The notes: generated by a model not told the origin, from the letters alone. A stretch of 64,000 nucleotides of DNA from Cyrtodaria siliqua (GCA_037043455.1 JAWPHD010000089.1:372001-436000); one strand, 5' to 3'; shown: positions 1 through 12,165, counted from the first letter of the stretch. Numbers and translations are program-made.

Positions 1-2127
1 ACTACATCTGAGAAATGTGCAATGGGGAAGACACACCTGTAAAGTGTCAATACACCTGAGAAATGTGCAATGGGAAAAGGTAAACCTGTAAAGTGTCTCT
101 ACATCTGAGAAATGTGCAATGGGGAAGACACATCTGTAAAGTGTCAATACACCTGAGAAATGTGCAATGGGGAAAGGCAAACCTGTAAAGTGTCACTGCA
201 CCTGAGAAATGTGCGATGACAAAGACACACCTGTAAAGTGTCACTGCACCTGAGAAATGTGTAATGATGAAAGACACACCTGTCATGTGTCACTGCACCT
301 GAGAAATGTGCAATGACGAAAGACACACCTGTAAAGTGTCACTGCACCTGAGAAATGTGCGATGACAAAGACACACCTGTAAAATGTCACTGCACCTGAG
401 TAATGTGCAATGATGAAAGACACACCTGTAATGTGTCACTACATCTGAGAAATGTGTGATGGGGAAAGACACACCTGTAAAGTGTCACTGCGCCTGAGAA
501 ATGTGCAATGACAAAAGACACACCTGTAACACACTTGTAAAGTGTCACTGATAAATGTGCGATGGGGAAAGGCACACCTCTATAAGTGTCACTGCACCTG
601 AGAATTGTGCAATGGGGAAAGGTAAACCTGTAAAGTGTCTCTACATCTGAGAAATGTCCAATGGGGAAGACACACCTGTAAAGTGTCAATACACCTGAGA
701 AATGTGCAATGGGGAAAGGCAAACCTGTAAAGTGTCACTGCACCTGAGAAATGTGCGATGACGAAAGACACACCTGTAAAGTGTCACTGCACCTGAGAAA
801 TGTGCAATGATGAAAGACACACCTGTAATGTGTCACTGCACCTGAGAAATGTGCAATGACAAAAGACACACCTGTAAAGTGTCACTGCGCCTGAGAAATG
901 TGCAATGACAAAAGACACACCTGTAACACACTTGTAAAGTGTCACTGATAAATGTGCGATGGGGAAAGGCACACCTTTGTCACTGCACCTGAGAAATGTG
1001 CAATGACGAAAGACATACTTGTAAAGTGTCACTGCGCCTGAAAAATGTGCGATGGGGAAAGGCACACCTGTTAAGTGTCAATACACCTGAGAAATGTGCA
1101 ATGGGGAAAGACACACCTGTAAAGTATCAATGCACCTGAGAAATGTGCGATGGGGAAGACACACCTGTTAAGTGTCACTGCAACTGAGAAATGTGCAATG
1201 GGAAAAGGCATATCTGTAAAGTATCAATACACCTGAGAAATGTGCAATGGGGAAGAGACATCTTTTAAGTGTCGATGCCCCTGAGGAATGTGTGATGGGG
1301 AAAGACCCACCTGTAAATGTCGCTGCAACAGAGAAATGTGTGATGAGGAAAGACACACCTGTAAAGTGTCGATGCACCTGAGAAATGTGTGATGGGGAAA
1401 GACCCACCTGTAAAGTGTCACTGCAATTGAGAAATGTGTGATGGGGAAAGACACACCTGTAAAGTGTCACTACATCTGAGAAATGTCTGATGGGGAAAGA
1501 CACACCTGTAAAGTGATAATGCACCTGAGAAATTGTGATGGGGAAAGACACACATGTAAAGTGTCACTACATCTGAGAAATGTGTGATGGGGAAAGACAC
1601 ACCAGTCCTGTAAAGTGTCAATGCACCTGAGAAATGTGTGATGGGGAATGACACACCTGTAAAGTGTCACTGCACCTGAGAAATGTGTGATGGGGAAAGA
1701 CACACCTGTAAAGTGACACTACATCTGAGAAATGTGTGATGGGGAAAGACACACCTGTAAAGTGTCAATGCACCTGAGAAATGTGTGACGGGAAAAGACA
1801 CACCTGTAAAGTGTCAATGCACCTAAGAAATGTGTGATGGGGAAAGACACACCTGTAAAGTGTCACTGCAACTGAGAAATGTGTGATGGGGAAAGACACA
1901 CCTGTAAAGTGTCACTGCAACTGAGAAATGTGCAATGGGGAAAGACACACCTGTAAAGTGTCAATGCACCTGAGAAATGTGCAATGACGAAAGACACACC
2001 TGTAAAGTGTCAATACACCTGAGAAATGTGTGATGGGGAAAGACACACCAGTCCTGTAAAGTGTCAATGCACCTGGGAAATGTGCAATGGGGAAAGACAC
2101 ACCTGTCAAGTGGCATTTATGCATCTG
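1..2127. repeat. 48-bp minisatellite array
   Basis: About 44 imperfect head-to-tail copies of a unit of about 48 bp (core GAGAAATGTGCAATGGGGAA plus ACACCTGTAAAGTGTCA). The array starts before the window and ends near 2127. Because 48 is divisible by three, stop-free stretches arise on the minus strand that encode a 16-residue repeated peptide (SFPITHFSGAVTLYR-like). I read these as by-products of the period, not as genes. Copies differ by substitutions and short deletions, and neighbouring copies share variants (GATGACGAAAG and GATGGGGAAAG types), which suggests local duplication. Confidence 0.95.
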
Positions 2128-2894
2128 AGAAAGAGAAAAGATATACCAGTTCCATTCCAGTTCCCATTACCAGTCAATTACTGTTCCAGACAAGAATTAT
2201 GAATATAAAATTACAAAGGGTTACTCTAGTTTGAATGGAAGCTAATGTTACGCTTATTGCTCTCTGCAATAACTAGCTACCTTTCAGTGCCCTCTATCAT
2301 TATGTAAAGTTTAATTTCAGTCTCTTCAGTCGAGAAAATTTAGATATTGTGGAAGGCACGACATTCGGAGAAAGCGGTGACTTTATGCTCGCACAATTTA
2401 TTTTCTGTGAGCATAAAAATGGGATATTTTTTTCATATACCGGTATATGGAAACTTGCAAATATCTGGAGATATAAAGGAAATAGGAATATCGGTCAAAT
2501 TTTCAGTGTTTGTCTCCCAATGATTATAAAGCTACCTGCCAGGAATACTTTCCATCTCTGAGCAGAGATTAAATTTCAAGTGAAACTGTGTCTCTACACA
2601 ATATGACCTAAGCATTGTCTAAAAATAAACGTAAAAGACCAAGATATTAGCAGGAGAACAGGCCGGATGAGACTTCCTTCACTATATCTTTGTTATTGAT
2701 TTTCTTACTTTGCCACCGATAGCGAGGAAACAAATATGGCAGAAGTGAGTGGATCTGGTCTCAAGAAATTGAAAAGAAATAGGGTTTTAGGTCCTGTTAA
2801 CACATCATATTAGTTCAGGGCACCAAAATTTCACTCACCTGCTGGCCATGTTGAGTGCTCATTGATGCAGGACGAGTAGAAGTTCAGATAAATA
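2128..2894. other. no gene seen
   Basis: AT-rich sequence after the minisatellite. The open frames are short and lack recognisable motifs or repeats. I see nothing to annotate. Confidence 0.5.
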
Positions 2895-3252
2895 GCCTTT
2901 TTCTGCCCATTTTAGGAAAAAGACCCTGGACAAATTGGAAAAATTAACGCCGTAAATTTTGCCCAATTGGGAAAAAATTTAATCGCTTTATGCCTCAAAT
3001 TGGGAATTTTCATAAGTTAGTTGTACATAAATAAATATCAGGTTGTTTTAATTGCCTGGTTTCAATACATGATACATGATTTAAATAATGTTATTTTTAT
3101 AGTATTTTCCTTGTAAACATTTGTATATTTGACCCGACTTCGTAAAAAAAAAAAAATGGGAATTTTATTTCAGAATTGGGAAAAAACAACTATATTTGGC
3201 ATTGGGAACGGGTCCGATAGTCGGACCCGTGAGAATAGTAGAAAAAGGCCTG
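2895..3252 (-). mobile_element. short non-autonomous DNA element, copy 1
   Basis: This is an inverted copy of the sequence at 28468-28838. Both copies end in short inverted repeats (GGCCTTTTTCT at one end, AGAAAAAGGCC at the other). Inside, both carry a strong 10-bp hairpin (ACGGGTCCGA with TCGGACCCGT), an A run and the same order of conserved blocks. There is no transposase. Size and structure fit a MITE; the CAGGCC-type end would suit a hAT relative, but this copy has no clear target duplication. Confidence 0.7.
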
Positions 3253-3821
3253 ATATCGATACTGACCTCACACAATAAGACCGTAAATTTCACGAAAAAA
3301 TCGTACCATTGAACAATAGAAGCACAATCAAATTCAATAGATTCCCGATCTGTTTTCAGACAGTGAATATCATACAAAATTTGTATGAATGAAATCTATT
3401 TTTAGTAATTTTCAGCAATCTGGATCCGTGTTAATAAATTTCTTTAACAATGTATCAATTTGACCATTCAAATAGTAGGTTAAGGATTAACTCAGAGACT
3501 AAAAAATCCTGGCCTGACGTTGTAGAGCGACAGCAACCTCAGAGAAAGATGGCATGAAGAATAAAGTTTCTAATCAAACTCGCCTTCTCAGGGAGTAACC
3601 CATGCAGGGCAGAGATCTGTAGCTCTTAAAAGCCAAGACCTTATTCACTGGGCTACAGAGGTCATTCTTTCTTGAAAAATAAAATCCAAAACATCATCAA
3701 AATGTAAGGGCTTCCCCAAAACAGACTTAAAATAGCACCCCAATCAGAGACAAGTAAATCTCTAGCAATAACGGTCCTATGGATGGCTGATTATTATAGC
3801 GTGATATATATTAGTGAATCT
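3253..3821. other. no gene seen
   Basis: AT-rich unique-looking sequence with no coding motifs. The phrase around 3640-3660 resembles a degraded tRNA-like head, but I cannot delimit it. Confidence 0.4.
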
Positions 3822-3886
3822 TGTTTAACCACCTCATCAACACACTAAAGGTTTTTTAGAGCCGCCCAAGAGGGAGGGACAGGATA
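3822..3886 (-). mobile_element. SINE tail fragment
   Basis: About 65 bp match, in reverse orientation, the 3' part of the SINE family seen at 4165-4489 and 6988-7195 (TTTAGAGCCGCC and the GTTTAAC block). The tRNA head is absent. Confidence 0.55.
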
Positions 3887-4150
3887 AAACTAGAGCTATC
3901 ACTAAAGGTTATTAATACCCACACTTGGTGACCTGTTTGTATGTGTGAAAAAAGGTACTGCTTCTGTATTTTCACATAAATTAACTAATTTAAAAGAACA
4001 AATTTAATGCAAAGTATTTGAAGGAGATTATTACTCCCACATTGGCGTCCAGTCAGAATAGGTATCATTTCCTTAATATGGATACGTGGGAATACTCTGA
4101 AGTTTGTGCTGAGCAGTCTCAATTACAAATAATTAAAAAATATGTGGAGT

Positions 4151-4503
4151 TTCATATATTAAATGAGGGCTGGCGTGGCGCAGTCGGTAGCGCGGCGGAT
4201 TTGTAACTGGAGGCCCCGGGTTCAATACTCCATGGTGCCACTGAGTTCCGTCGGTGTGTTCTTGGGCAAGACACTTCTCCTTAGCCCCGTCCGTCGGATG
4301 GGGACGTAAACCGGGCGGTCCCGTGTATCAGTCTATCCACCGAGCACGTTAAAGAACCATAGTATTCTATTCGATAATAAGAGTAGGGCAGGTTTCCGGA
4401 TTCCTATGTATCCTTTCCCTCTCTCTGGGCGGCTCTAAATAACCTATACTGTGTTGATGAGCCGTTAAACAACATTCAATTCAATTCAATTCATATATTA
4501 AAT
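4151..4503 (+). mobile_element. full-length tRNA-derived SINE (family A)
   Basis: The element occupies about 4165-4489 and is flanked by a perfect 14-bp target duplication (TTCATATATTAAAT at 4151-4164 and 4490-4503). The head has RNA polymerase III boxes: an A box within TGGCGCAGTCGGTAGCGC and a B box GGTTCAATACTCC. A central block containing TTGGGCAAGACACTTCTCC resembles the conserved central domains of metazoan SINEs. The tail is an ATTCA repeat. A reverse transcriptase supplied by a LINE would mobilise it. Other copies in the window: 6988-7195 (minus) and 7229-7570 (plus). Confidence 0.9.
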
Positions 4504-4718
4504 AAGAAAAATCAAAAGAAAATAAGCAAAGATTATTTGATTATATGTTTAATAACGCAACAAATAATTAAAATATGTGGAGTCTTAGGTAAAAATCTTA
4601 TAATTAGTGGAGTGTAACCGTATGTTTTCATTAAGTATGTTCACATCATACCAAAATGGAAAAGCAAATATGCAACCATACAACCATTATCTGCTAAATA
4701 ACTCGGAAGTGATTATTA
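4504..4718. other. no gene seen
   Basis: AT-rich. A stretch near 4560-4583 repeats the sequence just upstream of the SINE (4127-4150), so there is a small local duplication. Confidence 0.4.
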
Positions 4719-5530
4719 TATAGCCCCCACAAATTCTTGTTTGGTGGGGGTATAAATAAGTGGTCTTACATAAACAAGAGGTCAGCATTCCAGTGAAGTT
4801 TCATGAAAATCCGTCAAGTAGTTTTAGAGGAGTAGTCGCTACAAGTTTTCATTATATAACTTTAAATAAACGACGATGACGGCTGGCGGCCATGTTTAAC
4901 GTCAAATCAAAATAATTTTTGACAAGGATCAACATCATGTAATACTGATCATTTTAGAAAAAGTCCCATATCAATATCACTTAAAGTTTTCAAGAAGTAG
5001 TCGCTACAAACTTGCTTTTTGAAAATCTATTTTTAGCTGTGGTGGCCATCTTGTATTTCAGACCAACCTGAAATGTTGCTAGGATCATTTAGACATCAAG
5101 AGCAACATTCCTGTGAAGTTTCATGGAAATCTGTCAAGTAGTTTCAGAGGAGTAGTCGCTACAAGTTTTTACTAATAACTCTATGTAAACAAAGATGGCC
5201 ACTGGCAGCCATGTTTAACATTGAATCAAAACGATTTTCGACAAGGACCAACACCATGTCATGCTGATCATTTTAGAAAAAGTCCCATATCAATATCACT
5301 TAGAGTTTTCAAGAAGTAGTCGCTACAAACATAGATTTTTAGATTTGGCGACCATCTTGGATTTCACATCAACATGAATTTTGCTAGGATCAACTAGACT
5401 TCATGGGCAACATTTCTGTAAAGTTTCATGAAAATCCATTCAGTTGTTTCAGAGGAGTCGTTGCTACAAAAAAGTTTATGGACGGACAGACAGACAGACG
5501 GAGGGATGGACGGATCTCTGATCAGTAGAG
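4719..5530. repeat. interspersed element built of ~310-bp units
   Basis: The left edge has a short hairpin (GCCCCCAC with GTGGGGGT, 4723-4751). Two and a half direct units of roughly 305-318 bp follow, each with GTTTCATGAAAATCC, GTAGTCGCTACAA and a GATGGCCGCTGGC-like block. The end near 5480-5515 is a (GACGGACAGACA)-rich stretch. A second, longer copy lies at 22345-23620 and a relative at 25081-26128. There is no coding capacity. Tandem internal units suggest a non-autonomous DNA element, possibly Helitron-like; class not settled. Confidence 0.75.
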
Positions 5531-6973
5531 CTAAAAACATGAAAACAGTATCGAACTGAAGTAACTAAAACCATCAGATAAACAGATGTATTGTATTGTT
5601 CAAGTGCTTTGCATGCTTAGATTAACATGATATGGATTAACATTAAATATGAATTAACATGAATTAATTAATCCAAGAAACAAATAATAACGTTTATTTT
5701 TTTTAAATCTGACTGCAGCTGTTACACAAATTGTATACATACTATGCCTTGCACAACAAGTTTGAGAAACTCCACTTCGCAGTGAATCAAAAGTTTGTCT
5801 GTGTTGTACTGTCTTGACCTTTCTCGCCCCTTGAAAACGACAAGCATTTATCTGGACATGATCAAAATTTAAAGCGCATCAAGACCCTGATTTTAATTTT
5901 TGATTAATGCTTGATTAGTTGTGATTGGCCCAAGATGTCCCAGCGTGTAACTGTTGGCCAATGAAAATTAAACGTCACCAGATTGACCTCTCAAATGCGT
6001 GTCAAACATTTGTTCTGCCCTCATTGTTTCAGCTCGGCACCATGTAACTGTTTTAGATTTATAGCTTCATTTTGTGTTGCGTTGTGAGAAATGAAACATG
6101 GCTTTTTCGAAAGAATTGGATTGCAGTGCCAAATAGTTTTTACTGTGGTCTGGTGTATACCAAGAGATTTTGCAACATTAATTGAGGTATCCCGGGGAAA
6201 TGTATCATTTAATTGATTTCCACCACTTTCGGTCATGTGTTTTATTATTAACTTTCAAAAATCGTCGCTGAGATGCGCTCGTTCATACCTTGGTAAGGTC
6301 ATGATGTACACAAACAATAAGTCGAGTATGTACCTTATTATACACCGCGTGTAGTTAGTTACACACATTTTTCCAGCCGTGTCAAAACTGACTGTCAGCA
6401 GCGTCTCACGATGCGAACCGCCAAGGTCAGTGGCATGCGGAATTGTCTTTGATGTCTGACTGCCAACTTCACTTGTCACAAAATGGGGATTCTCTAACTT
6501 GTTGTGCAAAGCGTAGTATTGAGCTAAAATCCAGATAATACAAGATTCTAGGATAATTTGCAACAAGATTCTAGGATAATTTGCAACAATGTTAAAATGT
6601 TCTGTAGCTGATTACCAACATTTTTTGTTCATTCCAAGAATCTCAACTCAGAGATTCTAAACAAACAAATACTGAATCAAATGAAGCTTTACCGATGTCT
6701 CTTTTTCAGGGAAAGCAATGTCTGTATGCTGAACTACTTCCTTTCAACAAAGCATATATTCTAAGAAGTGGTTAGTCCGGCAGTTAAATTCCCTTCTGGT
6801 CTGTGGACAACAATGACTTTCCTTAAAAGGCTGTTTAAAGTGTTAAACAGAGACTTTTCCATTGAAATTATATTTTATCCAACAATTGTCGTTAATTATT
6901 TATGGAAAGCTTCACCTGGTTAAGTATGAATCCTTGAATTTATCTCATTCTCCTCAAATAACCCCTGAAGTTG
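5531..6973. other. no clear gene
   Basis: Mostly AT-rich with no repeats shared with the rest of the window. One small open frame with helix-turn-helix-like character is listed separately. Confidence 0.4.
6021..6236 (-). other. small ORF with possible helix-turn-helix
   Basis: A 71-codon open frame includes SINVAKSLGIHQTTVKTIW, a pattern typical of the helix-turn-helix at the front of DNA-transposon transposases. No catalytic part follows. The adjacent minus-strand frame (6255-6566) has no motif I recognise. It could be a decayed transposase start or chance; I do not assign a function. Confidence 0.2.
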
Positions 6974-7209
6974 ATGTCTTAGACTGAATTGAATCGAATG
7001 TTGTTTAACGGCTCATCAAAACAGTATCTATAGGTTATTTAGAGCCGCCCAGAGAGAGGGGAAGGATACACAGAAATCCGGGAACCTTTCCCTACTCTTA
7101 TTATCAAATAGATTCCTATGGTTCTTTAACGTAGAATAGACCGATACACGGGAACGCCCGGTTTACGTCTCTATACGATGGACGAGGCTAAGGAAATGTC
7201 TTAGACTGA
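6974..7209 (-). mobile_element. 5'-truncated SINE, family A
   Basis: The element is about 6988-7195, in reverse orientation, flanked by a 14-bp target duplication (ATGTCTTAGACTGA at 6974-6987 and 7196-7209). It holds the central and tail blocks of the 4165-4489 SINE but lacks the tRNA head. Truncation at the head end is normal for target-primed insertion. Confidence 0.85.
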
Positions 7210-7228
7210 CTGGGACCTGTTTTCAAAC

Positions 7229-7570
7229 ATGGGCTGGGTGGCTGGGTCCAGTGGACAGCGTGGTGGACATGAAACCCTGAGGACTCGGGTTCAAGCCTCA
7301 TCGGCATCACTGAGTTTTATCGGTGTGTTTTTGGGCCAGCATCTTTGCCCTAGCCTCTTCCGTCTGAAGGGGCCCATAAACTATGTGGTCTAGTGTATCA
7401 GAGTCTATCCCCCAAGCATGTTAAAGAACCATTACGTAATCCATTCAACAGTAATAGTAGGGCAAGGTTTCTGGATTCCTCAGTATCCTTCCCCTCTCTC
7501 TCTGGGGTGGCTCTAAAATGCCTATGTGTTGATGAACTGTTCAACAACACTCATTCATTCATTCTCCTGC
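7229..7570 (+). mobile_element. degraded full-length SINE, family A
   Basis: The same order of blocks as the 4165-4489 copy: a tRNA-like head with GGGTTCAAGCC as B box, TTTTTGGGCCAGCATCTTTG as central block, and an ATTC-repeat tail near 7550-7565. It has more substitutions than the other two copies, so it is older. I saw no target duplication. Confidence 0.8.
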
Positions 7571-7680
7571 ATGCACATTACCCATTGCACATTGCCCAAA
7601 GGGGCACCTTGGGTCTATCTCCATCAATGCAAGCTGGAAAGTGGTGGGGACTATAAAGTCCAATTCAATTCATTCATTCA
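7571..7680 (+). mobile_element. SINE tail fragment, family B
   Basis: Contains the block GGGGCACCTTGGGTCTATCT, an AAGCTGGAAAGT block and an ATTCATTC tail, shared with 22229-22318, 31703-31885 and (reversed) 56711-56982. The tRNA head is missing. Confidence 0.6.
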
Positions 7681-7734
7681 CAGTCATACTGAACTGGACA
7701 CAGTTGTATCTTCTTCTAATAACCAGGTAACAAC

Positions 7735-8535
7735 CTGACACAACTAATAACCAGGAAACAACCTTACTTAACTAATAACCAGGAAACAACCGCACACAAC
7801 TAATAACCAGGAAACAAACTTACACAACTAATAACCAGGAAACAACCTTACATTAACACAGCTAATAACCAGGAAACAACCTTACATTTACACAACTAAT
7901 AACCAGGAAACAACCTCACACAACTAATAACCAGGAAACAACCTTACATTTACACAACTAATAACCAGGAAACAACCTCACACAACTAATAACCAGGAAA
8001 CAACCTCACACAATTAATAACAGGAAACAACCTTACACAACTAATAACCAGGAAACAACCTCACACAACTAATAACAGGAAACAACCTTACACAACTAAT
8101 AACCAGGAAACAACATCAAACAATAACCAGGAAACAACATCACACAACTAATAACCAGGAAATAACTTCACACAACTAATAACCAGGAAACAACCTCACA
8201 CAACTAATAACCAGGAAACAACCTCACACAACTAATAACAGGAAACAACCTTACACAACTAATAACCAGGAAACAACCTCACACAACTAACAACAGGAAA
8301 CAACCTTACACAACTAATAACCAGGAAACAACATCAAACAATAACCAGGAAACAACATCACACAACTAATAACCAGGAAATAACTTCACACAACTAATAA
8401 CCAGGAAACAACCTCACACAACTAATAACTAGGAAACAACCTCACACAACTAATAACAGGAAACAACCTTACACAACTAATAACCAGGAAACAACCTCAT
8501 ACTAACACAGCTAATGACCAGGAAACAAATTATAG
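7735..8535. repeat. 28-bp minisatellite array
   Basis: About 28 copies of a unit containing CTAATAACCAGGAAACAACC with short spacers (CTCACACAA, TTACACAA or TTACATTTACACAA). A segment holding the rare variants ACATCAAACAATAACC and GGAAATAACTTC occurs twice, 218 bp apart (near 8113 and 8331), so larger blocks have been duplicated inside the array. Confidence 0.95.
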
Positions 8536-9114
8536 GACTAATACTGGATTTATTGCCTGAAGAAAAGACACCCACTAATCCTTCCTAATAATGTCTCCAG
8601 TTAAAACCTTCTTAAAGACAATTTATATCACCTAAATGAGAAAAAGTCTACTGTAAGGCCATAAAACCCTACCACCATGAATTTGGATTTGAATGAATGG
8701 TGTTTAACTGCACGTCAACACATAAATAGGTCATATTGTGTGCAAAAACTGATGAAAGATGAAGAAATAAAGTAGTAATTAAAAATTAATGTAAGTATAT
8801 AAAGATAAAACTATTTACGTTTCTCTGCAAACAAACTATAATCTGGGAAAAATGCCCCCACAGAATAATAAAACTCCATGCATGCATTATGAACTGTGTC
8901 TCATGAAGTAATTATTTTCCTGGCATATTCTGCAAGTATGTGTAATAAAATTTTAAAGTATTACCGGGTGCGCAAAAGCCGTGTCCTCAAAATAACCTTA
9001 TGTTTATATCAATATGTAACCTCAACTAAGTAAACAAATACAGGTGCCGATCCATGAATAAAAAGTCTTGGCAACCCATTGAATTGAAGAAAATAGTCCC
9101 ATGTTTTATAATTT
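8536..9114. other. no gene seen; SINE scrap
   Basis: AT-rich. Positions 8690-8740 match the reversed tail of SINE family A (GTGTTTAACTG and CATAAATAGG blocks). Nothing else recognised. Confidence 0.4.
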
Positions 9115-9435
9115 ACCGTATAACCCCTAATAAACGCCCCCGGGGGCGTAACATTTTTGAAAAGGGGGGGGGGTGTTTATTTGAGACCAAAAATACATAA
9201 TTTAACTTTAAATCAGACATTATTTAATGATTTTCTGTATCAAGAAAACCCAAGTCCACATGTCAATCAATCAATTGATGGATTTTAAGTTTTCTCGTGA
9301 TTTTGTGTGTTCCATTGTGAAGAAACAGATTAACTTGCATCTTTTAGTAAGTTTAAAAAAAGTTATTTCTGAAAAAAAAAAAAGGAGGGGGGATGATTTA
9401 TTAGTGGAGGGGCATTTATTAGGGATTATACGGTA
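9115..9435. mobile_element. MITE with CCGTATAA inverted ends
   Basis: The terminal inverted repeats are about 25 bp: CCGTATAACCCCTAATAAAC at 9117 and its near-complement ending at 9433. The repeats are flanked by TA dinucleotides (9115-9116, 9434-9435), which fits a Tc1/mariner-type target. A G run (about 9164-9171) and short A runs lie inside. There is no transposase; the small open frames inside are not convincing. Confidence 0.75.
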
Positions 9436-9657
9436 ACCTATTGTGTAGCATACACACAAAGTATTTTTTCAAGTTTATTGTTATATAATCCGATACAGAA
9501 TTGTCTCCAAAACAAATATAATATTTCCTAGTACAGATAATTCAAATGTTATGCATGAACATATATAATACGAATAATGTCACATAATCTGTTCTGTGAG
9601 TGCAAATTCCTAGTTGTTTTAATAAGAAATTAAGTAAGAAATTAATGCATTACCATT

Positions 9658-9885
9658 TAATAAGAAATTATGGTGGAGGGTGGAGGGCTGTGGTCTAGTG
9701 GTAGAGCGTTGGACCCATGATCCAAAAGTCGTGGGTTCGATTCCCACCATTGCCATATGCGTTGTGTCCCTGAGCAAGACACTTTATCTGCATTGCTTAG
9801 TACTGGTTCTACCCAGGAAGACATCGAGAGTGATTCAAATAAGTTCATAGAGCTTTCGTTACAATCGATGTAAAATAAATAAGTT
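9658..9885 (+). mobile_element. tRNA-Met-like SINE, split by the LTR element
   Basis: The head is tRNA-like with A box TGGTCTAGTGGTAGAGCG, a CAT triplet in the anticodon position and B box GGTTCGATTCC, followed by a body containing GAGCAAGACACTTTATCTG and an A-rich end (AAAATAAATAAG). The 13-bp target duplication TAATAAGAAATTA is present at 9658-9670, but its partner lies at 17837-17849, beyond the LTR retrotransposon. So the LTR element inserted into the end of this SINE. Confidence 0.85.
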
Positions 9886-9890
9886 TAAAC

Positions 9891-11498
9891 TGTCACAAAA
9901 TGTCACGGGTAGAGCGTACTGGTCGTATATAGCTCTTGTATCGGTTACACCCAAAAATCTATTGTTCGAGTTGAAACAATTTCACCATATTCATGATCTA
10001 TTCATGTAACACGTAAAAGCGTGCACATTTTAATTGGCCGCCAGAGAGGCCATGTCATAAGTTTAGTTTTGTGCTAATGCATGTAAACGTATAGGCATAT
10101 TTTCCTTAAACGGCAAAATTGTATAAGGGGCCTGTCGTGTAGATTCAATACTGTAGATTTAGCCACGTTTGTCACGGACTGAACGGGGGAAATAATGATT
10201 TGGGCGTAATGTTTTCTATAAAACCCATTGTCTTCTAGCTTTCGCCGGGATCATCGATAGTACTTTGTTGGAACAGAGATTGGACGGCAAATTTCACAGG
10301 CAACATGTGGTTAGTAGTTTTATTAAACTTTTATCGTATATTTGTATTCAGTGGGCGGCGCCATCTTGTTTGGCGGTTACGACATCCGGTTAGCATTGAT
10401 GTTTCTCAAACATAACTTTAGACTAGCATATGATTTTGAAGTTACTTTATTAGATGTAATTATTGTAATTGATCATTAATTGTAAAACAATATTTATTTG
10501 ATAACAGTGGATAATAGGTGCATTAGTTAACGTTGGCGTATAACTCGGTGATTGTAATACACGATTGTTAACATTAGTTAACAATGAGATGAGTGACAAG
10601 AATAAATGCGTGCATGCATAACTCAGTCAGTGTAATATATGAGTAATTTGATCATGTTTATATTACATGTATTAGGGGCATTGATTAACAGCGATGTACA
10701 TAGCGTTAACATGGCGTTGTAGAATATGTATACATTGCTACTCATCATTAGTACAGCTTATATATATTGATTGAATAATGATTTGTTTGGGTAATGATAA
10801 TTCTGCAAGATTGTTATGTTTGTCAACCGACATCTAAAACGTATGTATAATTACAGCCTAAGCCATCCAGGATATAAGCCATCCAGGTTTGGAAATAAGC
10901 CATCCAGGGTTGGAATTAAGCCATCCAGGATATAAGCCATCCAGGGTTGGAGTAAGCCATCTAGGTTTGGATATCCAGGAGTGGAGCTAAGCTTCCACGA
11001 CTAACGTTACAAGCGGTGGAGACGGTCCCCGTACCTGCGCAGCCAGGTTTTACTAACGACAACCCCCGGGACACAAGGTGGGCCCGTTACCAGTCCTCAC
11101 TGGAGGAATATCATTCACAATCTCAGTGGAGATTAACTATCATTGCATCGCGTCATCAACCCTTACAGAAGGCATTTGATGACAATCATCCATTGAATTC
11201 GCGCATCGTCATCTTCATGAGCTCTCGCGCATCACAGTTATCACGCTAGATCAACATTGTTATAGCTTTAACAACACTTTAGTGTCTTAGACATTCAGTA
11301 TTTATAACAATACTAAGAACGTCTTAAACGTTCAGGAGAACATTCTTTTCATAGTTCATTTGTGTATTCGCTTGTTTTTTTTAGATAATTGTATATATAT
11401 TAAACATATTTTAAAAGTTGCATTAAACTTATGTAAATGCATTCACCGTCATTGATTCTTTCCTGAGTTAGCCCAACCACTAAGGTCATCCTGTGACA
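9891..11498 (+). repeat. 5' LTR
   Basis: A 1608-bp direct repeat of 16062-17831. It has a TATA-like TCTATAAAAC at 10215-10224 and a block of about seven short repeats of AAGCCATCCAGG (10857-10980), which may bind a regulator or simply be a minisatellite. The LTR ends at ...CCTGTGACA, immediately before AC and the primer binding site. Confidence 0.93.
11016..11249 (+). CDS. 77-codon ORF inside the LTR
   Basis: Begins METVPVPAQPGF; the same frame occurs in the 3' LTR at 17349-17582. The two copies encode the same protein. I recognise no domain. The duplication follows from LTR identity and does not prove expression. It could be a leader peptide or chance. Confidence 0.2.
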   Translation: METVPVPAQPGFTNDNPRDTRWARYQSSLEEYHSQSQWRLTIIASRHQPLQKAFDDNHPLNSRIVIFMSSRASQLSR

Positions 11499-11500
11499 AC

Positions 11501-11518
11501 TGGTGTCAGAAGTGGGAT
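11501..11518 (+). other. primer binding site
   Basis: TGGTGTCAGAAGTGGGAT lies two bases after the 5' LTR. Its complement matches the 3' end expected of a tRNA-Leu plus CCA, the usual primer for many Ty3/gypsy elements. It primes minus-strand DNA synthesis. Confidence 0.85.
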
Positions 11519-12165
11519 TTTGGGCAACTACGGAGGGAAAGAATCAATAAGTGATCTTTATGATGATATACTAAATCTCTAACTTATTATTTTAGAATTG
11601 TGTACCACCCTCTGATCCATCAAGGCGACTGTCGACGATCACGGCCACAGCTTGGAAGACAAGTCAAGACACGACAAGGGTAGGGTGAGTCCAAACTGTT
11701 GTTTTGTCCGTTCTTTCCTTGGCGCGAGGTCGCAGTGGTCTACACGAGTGGGTCTGAGGCACTTTTGCTAAATAATTTGGGTGTTTGTTTTTACCTCCCT
11801 TGATATACATATAGTATCCAATTAGGTTGGCGAACAAGACGTTCTACTCATGTTGTGACACTCGAGTATACTTATATTGATGGGAGAAGTAAATATACAT
11901 GTACATGTTATACACATTTCTATGATTGTTTAAGGTTATGTCCAATATCAAATATAGATATTTTATGTAGTGTATATGTTTTGTGGAAGCTAGATACTAT
12001 CTACACATAACCGTTAGTAGTTAGCGCTAGTACAAATGTGTATGTAACTTGTCCGATGATGATGCCCAGGTATTTACTGAGGACACAGTGACTTACCATT
12101 AGTAGTTAAGTGAGTAGAATTATTAGTGACGTGTGTATTGTAATTATTGTAGTGTGTAGTTCACA

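Noticed and set aside
47..2124. Many minus-strand ORFs with MSFPITHFSGAVTLYR-like repeats
   Set aside because: They follow from a 48-bp repeat unit without stops in some frames; no start context or protein family.
4165..4240. Functional tRNA gene
   Set aside because: It is the head of a SINE with tail and target duplication.
9671..9745. Functional tRNA-Met gene
   Set aside because: Good A and B boxes, but it has a SINE body, an A-rich tail and a target duplication; the acceptor stem does not pair well.
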